Part shown: one piece after another, positions 59,700-64,000 of the stretch
Layout: each line of letters starts with the position of its first letter
Numbering within the stretch: the stretch's first letter is position 1
NCBI GenBank assembly: GCA_900618425.1
Contig: UZAN01039481.1
Coordinates: 28,440 to 92,439 of the forward strand
Length of the DNA stretch: 64,000 nt
Reading direction: 5' to 3'
Source: Echinostoma caproni
Lineage: Eukaryota > Platyhelminthes > Trematoda > Plagiorchiida > Echinostomatidae
Notes under the pieces: generated by a model
Seen by the model: only the letters and a program-made list of their open reading frames with translations
What the model was told of the DNA's origin: nothing
Databases searched by the model: none
Translations under genes and position numbers: made by a program

Positions 59700-60140
59700 A
59701 TTTTTATTATGGGTAAATTACAAAGCGATGCTTATTTAATCCCATAGGGCCTGTACACACTGGGTTCGGTTGGTAGTACAAATGAAAAGCAAATTCTGAC
59801 ATTCACTTACGGGTACTGAAAAGTTATGTGGTTCAATGCTTCATCCAGACGTAACTTGAATGAATCGACGGTTGGTGTACAAACAACTTGGGGTGGAAGG
59901 GATTTCCAGGTGTTACAAACTCTGAGGCTGAAAGAATGACGCTTGCAGTTGAGCCGGCTCTTTTGGAGCAGACGTTTGAACGGATGTTCCGGAGGTGGTC
60001 ATTTTTGGATAGCGGCACTAGAGTACTACATGGGTGGTTTGGTGTATGAAGTATTTGATAAACGAGGATCATGTCTCCTAGTATTCGACAGTATTCAGGC
60101 GAGTAGAGTCCGAGAATGTGCACCACTAACCAATCTGCAT
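59700..60140 (-). mobile_element. Non-LTR retrotransposon 3' end
   Basis: Minus-strand reading, with one frame change: YCRILGDMILVYQILH (about 60100-60050), then NHPCSTLVPLS, a HSFSLRVCNTWKSLPPQVV block (about 59945-59890) and CTPTVDSFKLRLDEAL. This matches the C-terminal tail of LINE ORF2 proteins: the RLRGDLI and F-x-R-V-x-N-x-W-N-x-LP blocks. The 3' end falls in a TTGAA-rich tail near 59680-59710. The 5' part is missing beyond about 60140. It differs from the tails at 11.4 and 14.4 kb, so it comes from a second clade. Confidence 0.75.
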
Positions 60141-60330
60141 TGATAGGTGCTTATAAAAATATAAGATAGTGGTAGTTCGTCAGTTGTTGGTCTCCAAACA
60201 CAGTTAGTTAGTATGGATTTTGTATATATCACAGGTGTGCGATTGAAGTTCCGACACGTGCGAAGAACTTTCGAGTTCCATCATTCAAACGACTGAATAC
60301 AAGTGCTTGGGTTAATCTCTATAAATTTAG

Positions 60331-60550
60331 TGTGGTGCGCTGGAGTGTAAAACGGTTGAGGCTGAACAATGTACGCATGTTAAATCTAAGAAATCATTAT
60401 CTTCCTGGTTTTGAAGAGCGAGTGGACTGCTATATTTCTACTGGTTGCGGAGAATACACAACAGTGGTATTCGGAGTTGAATGTGTCCAACACACTTATC
60501 TTCCCATGGGTCACATGGCTCGTGAAGTAAAAGCGTATGTTTTCGAGTAA
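60331..60550 (+). CDS. Possible terminal exon, unidentified
   Basis: Acceptor TTAATCTCTATAAATTTAG opens 72 codons in phase 2 to TAA. The reading is varied and Cys-containing (FEERVDCYISTGCGEYTTVV, then VECVQHTYLPMGHMAREV). No family was recognised and no upstream exon found. It starts 190 bp beyond the LINE fragment. Confidence 0.2.
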
Positions 60551-60804
60551 ATGAAGTAATTAGAACTGCCACCGTGTGAGTCATGTATTTCGAACAATAC
60601 GGTTGAATTTGCAATTCACAATACTGTCTTTTGCATTAAGCGAGGGACCCCCAATGGTTGGGCATAGACATTACGCTCTGTTAACGTTTTATGTAACAGG
60701 CATTATTCCATTCCGTTTGCTGATAGAATGGAAACTTTTTGTTTGGTTAATTCCGAAGTACAATTCAGAGAGAAAGAGAGGAAGCGAGACGAAAAATGAT
60801 TAAA

Positions 60805-61400
60805 AATGTTAATACCTGCCCGAGTATAGGCATTTCTTTGATATTACTTCACTGACTCTGATCATATGTCAACTAGTGCACTCATAAGCATTGAGATGGA
60901 GCGAATAGTCTCCCACAACTAAAGCAGAAAATAGTTAGTGAAGAATGAAAGGGTTCATCTTAAACAACTGAAATTCACCGATTGCACTGAACTAAATCAG
61001 TCAGTTATGATGCGGTAAACTGATGAACTATTTTTAACCATTTTGTCGGTAGTTCTGACTCTATTTTCGTATTCCAACAATGGTTGACATCACTGTCGCT
61101 TGTGGCAGAGCAGTTTTCAGTGCAATCAAAAATGCACAGCTGCAATTTTTCAGAAAATTCTATCTATTTACTGCACTGAACAATAATCTGCTGTGTATGT
61201 ATTCTGCATAGATCACAATCAACAATGGATGGAGTGTTGCATCAAGCTTACAATAAATTATTAGTGATATCTACGATTGTACCGGAACTGTTGTACAGCT
61301 GCTAGGGTCATAAACTACACTCGGTATTCGCTTGGGACTGGAAGTTTCCAGTCGATCGTCTGGTTGATTACCATATTGATCAAATTTTAGTTACCCTGAG
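60805..61400. other. Interval with no recognised feature
   Basis: No element, repeat copy or coding signal seen. Confidence 0.35.
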
Positions 61401-61450
61401 CAAATGAGAAGTGCAAATCGAAGTGCAAGGGAAATTGTTCACTTTTCCAG

Positions 61451-61617
61451 GGTACATTTCACTAAACAATGTTTCTGTTGCTTCTGTTGCAAAAGATTCG
61501 CACTCCTTTAAAGCCGTGGAGAGTTCAATATTTATTGGCCAGATGGATATTTTAATTATTCATCGGTCTTTGACCCTATTTTGTTTCCGATGTGTTTTCA
61601 CTATAGTATGCAACTGA
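61451..61617 (+). CDS. Possible terminal exon, unidentified
   Basis: A strong acceptor, TTGTTCACTTTTCCAG, opens 54 codons in phase 1 and a TGA. The first half is hydrophilic (SVASVAKDSHSFKAVESS), the end hydrophobic. The latter may be intronic, as a GTATGC lies near its end. No partner was found. Confidence 0.15.
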
Positions 61618-62499
61618 AGAAAAATAGAAAAGATTTACCACGTGGTTTCTAAATAAAGTTATAATAACTGAGAATTCTACGATCGTGCTGGTGCAATCAT
61701 TAGACCAAAGATTTGCGCGTATCTATTGCATACATAAAACACTCAGGGAAACTCCTGTTTGGATAAATGTCAGTAAAACACCAACAGAGAACACTGTACC
61801 TTATTCCTTCTGATATAAACTCTTTCTGGTGCTGGACTGCAAATAGTTTCATTTTCCATGTGTAAAGTTGAGACATAAATATGGATGAATGAAGATATAT
61901 CTGATCTGCACAATAAATAATACGGTGATATTCGGTTTATCGGCCTATACCAGTGAAAGTTTGCGTAAACACAACTGCTTTTAATGATTCAGTTTAAGGT
62001 GACATACCTCAATCTATACGTATGTTACGCCACGCTAAATAAACAAGTCAAGTTAGACGCAATCCCCCGAAGCTGAAACAGTTCAATCCTGTTTTCGTTA
62101 ACCTTGCAGTATTGGCTAACAACCGTTCCTCTTATCTATCAGTTCGAAAAACCGAGCTAAAAAAATAAAAAAGCATGCATGTCAGTAGATTTTTGGCCAA
62201 GAAAATATGTATACATCTGTTTTTTCCCGAAGTTGTCTCTTTATAGGAATTCACAATTTATAATAAACAACCAGGATACATTTTGTCATGTGCCTCTTGA
62301 AGTTGCTTGATGAAGTTAAAAAACGCTGATGAGAAACATCATTTATGACTTAATGATCGCAAGTATCCGAGTAGTTGAAATCACAAACAAATTTGAATTT
62401 TCGTATGCCATAACAATAAACGATGGAAAACTATTTGACAATGAATTTCAAAATCCCGAACCCGGTGTTTTGTTTTATTTCATCTAGAAATTTTACTCT

Positions 62500-62860
62500 C
62501 AATCGGAATGCGATTGTCAAGCAGCGGGATGTGTGCGCGCACACACCCGAGTCCTGTTGAGCGTTGCACTGGATCTGATTCCGTTCACACCATAGGTATC
62601 CCCTATGTCATGACAACACCGAATAGCTAGGCTAGCTGCCAGTGACGGAAAAACTAAAAAATCAAAACCGACCGGGTGAGGAGTGTCTGTCGGAAAAGGA
62701 AGGAACGGGGCGGGGAGGGGGAGAGTTGGGGCAGACGCGGGTAAACAGAACGGAAATGATCGCGCCATCGACTCGCTTGTTATTCGTGCATACATTTGTA
62801 CGTACAATACAGCTTTTCAGATCATCATCATCATCATCATGAAATGGTTGCGATATTTTC
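62500..62860 (+). promoter_or_regulatory. GC-rich promoter-like patch
   Basis: A GC-rich block in AT-rich surroundings contains a 16-bp perfect palindrome TGTGTGCGCGCACACA (62530-62545), a GC box GGGGCGGGG (62707-62715) with a purine-rich GGAGGGGGAGAG run beside it, and several CpGs. It ends in (ATC)n at 62821-62839 followed by an ATG at 62840, whose frame stays open for 47 codons (MKWLRYFRSTFCHHLHMSG and on). This could be a promoter and first exon of a plus-strand gene. No TATA box or splice donor confirms it. Confidence 0.25.
62821..62839 (+). repeat. (ATC)n microsatellite
   Basis: Just over six perfect ATC units. Confidence 0.9.
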
Positions 62861-64000
62861 GTAGCACGTTTTGTCATCATTTGCATATGTCGGGGAAATT
62901 CTTCCCAATGGTTTTAGTACACAGTTCACTCTATCAAAGAGTCGTAGAAAATGGGGACCGGATTATTATCGAAAATTTGTGAATTTTATACGGGGTATAA
63001 CAGGCAGACTCATATTGTAAACATCGTTTTATTGGGTTCCGTATACTGTCTTTATTCTGGGACATCTGGGATTTCGGTCATTGGCTACCCAGACATTTAT
63101 CAGCTTCGTTATCTAAGTCTGCACTTGAGATGCACACAAGTCTCTTTGCGGCTACTTTTCGAGCTTAAATATTAGTGAACATAATTAACGGGATGGTTTT
63201 AATTTAGTATACCGTGTATAGTTTATAAATTATCAAAACGGTGACGAACAATTACATTTTTTAAATTTTAGTATGTCAAAACTCACTTCCGTGATAAAAG
63301 TTCCGTTCACGCAAAACCAGACAGGAGAACAAAACCATTCTTTTGGAAATGCAACAGTGGACAAAATGAGAGCTGGTTTAGTAGACATGGTGAATTATTA
63401 AACGTGACTGAGGTGCTTTTTCTCCCGGCTACAATTTTTAACCGAAAATGATGATCAGAAAGGACCAACAGATGTGTGAAAATGCACTGTCTTGGCATGT
63501 GTTCTGCTGACATTTTCAGACGTCATGATTTTCTGCTAGGTACCGTGAATATTCTCTCGCTCTCATAGGTAATCGGATCACCTATCAACTTGAATATACA
63601 ATACTTCGTAAAACATTTCATCGTATTTCTGTATTTTACCCCACAACTGCACAGCAACCCGCAATAAGTAAACTGTTACATGGATAGTACAGTACATCAC
63701 CGAACGTGTTGTGCATTGATGTACATTAAATCGAACCACTACATATACCGTGAATAATCACCTGTTTCTAATTCTCAGTAAACGTTTTTAAAAAAATTAA
63801 TTCTTTTACCGGGGACATTCAGTGCACCCCAAAGAACGGAGATTCAGATATCTATGCCACTACCAATAAATACATAAATAGGGTTTGATTGGGCTATTCA
63901 AATGTCTCTTCGTTTATCTGCTCACATATCGTATAGCAACTGACTTTACTCATTATTATAATGTTTTTGCAACAACGCAAAATATGCTCACCTTTAATTT

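Noticed and set aside
1..64000. CRISPR arrays, bacterial operons, ribosome binding sites
   Set aside because: No regularly spaced repeats and no prokaryotic gene packing. The sequence is eukaryotic in character.

Overview
The window looks like a nuclear scaffold piece from a flatworm, most likely a digenean trematode. The sequence is AT-rich with two N gaps and scattered single Ns. It has no operon-style gene packing, and it is littered with decayed non-LTR retrotransposons, Penelope-like elements with a GIY-YIG domain, tRNA-derived SINE heads and short dispersed repeats. The trematode placement is inference from the repeat types; no rRNA, tRNA or conserved housekeeping gene is present to confirm it.

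Layout. 0-2.65 kb: two tandem minus-strand LINE fragments. 3.3-6.1 kb: a possible plus-strand multi-exon gene, with three tRNA-like heads in its largest intron. 6.6-7.3 kb: LINE C-terminal remnant. 8.1-8.6 kb: possible minus-strand gene. 9.4-11.5 kb: long plus-strand LINE with endonuclease and reverse transcriptase. 12.38 kb: perfect 28-bp palindrome. 13.07-14.04 kb: unidentified, nearly open region. 14.3-14.7 kb: another LINE 3' end. 17.1-17.4 kb: GT/CA repeats. 18.8-19.3 kb: N gap with identical 22-bp edges. 22.1-26.6 kb: three Penelope-like remnants. 29.3 kb: SINE head. 31.9 and 34.5 kb: two unrelated repeat families, each as a head-to-head inverted pair. 38.4 kb: single copy of the second family. 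39.8-42.0 kb: three possible small genes. 42.3-42.7 kb: N gap. 45.2-46.7 kb: minus-strand LINE. 47.0 kb and 49.8 kb: single copies of the two inverted-pair families. 50.2-50.5 and 53.6-53.9 kb: possible small gene ends. 54.8 kb: fourth Penelope-like remnant. 57.0-57.65 kb: GC-rich repeat-like patch. 59.7-60.1 kb: LINE 3' end. 62.5-62.9 kb: GC-rich promoter-like patch.

The mobile-element calls rest on recognisable catalytic motifs and are solid as to class. All copies are broken by stops, frameshifts or truncation, and none looks able to move by itself. The host gene calls are weak. At this base composition about 6-7% of codons are stops by chance, so dozens of open frames of 60-110 codons are expected in six frames. 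I list only stretches where an open frame sits between good splice sites and where exon phases agree. I recognised no protein family for any of them, and their confidences are kept low on purpose. I did not find a convincing new biological system. The most unusual structures are the two inverted repeat pairs, the palindrome and the nearly open region at 13.07-14.04 kb.
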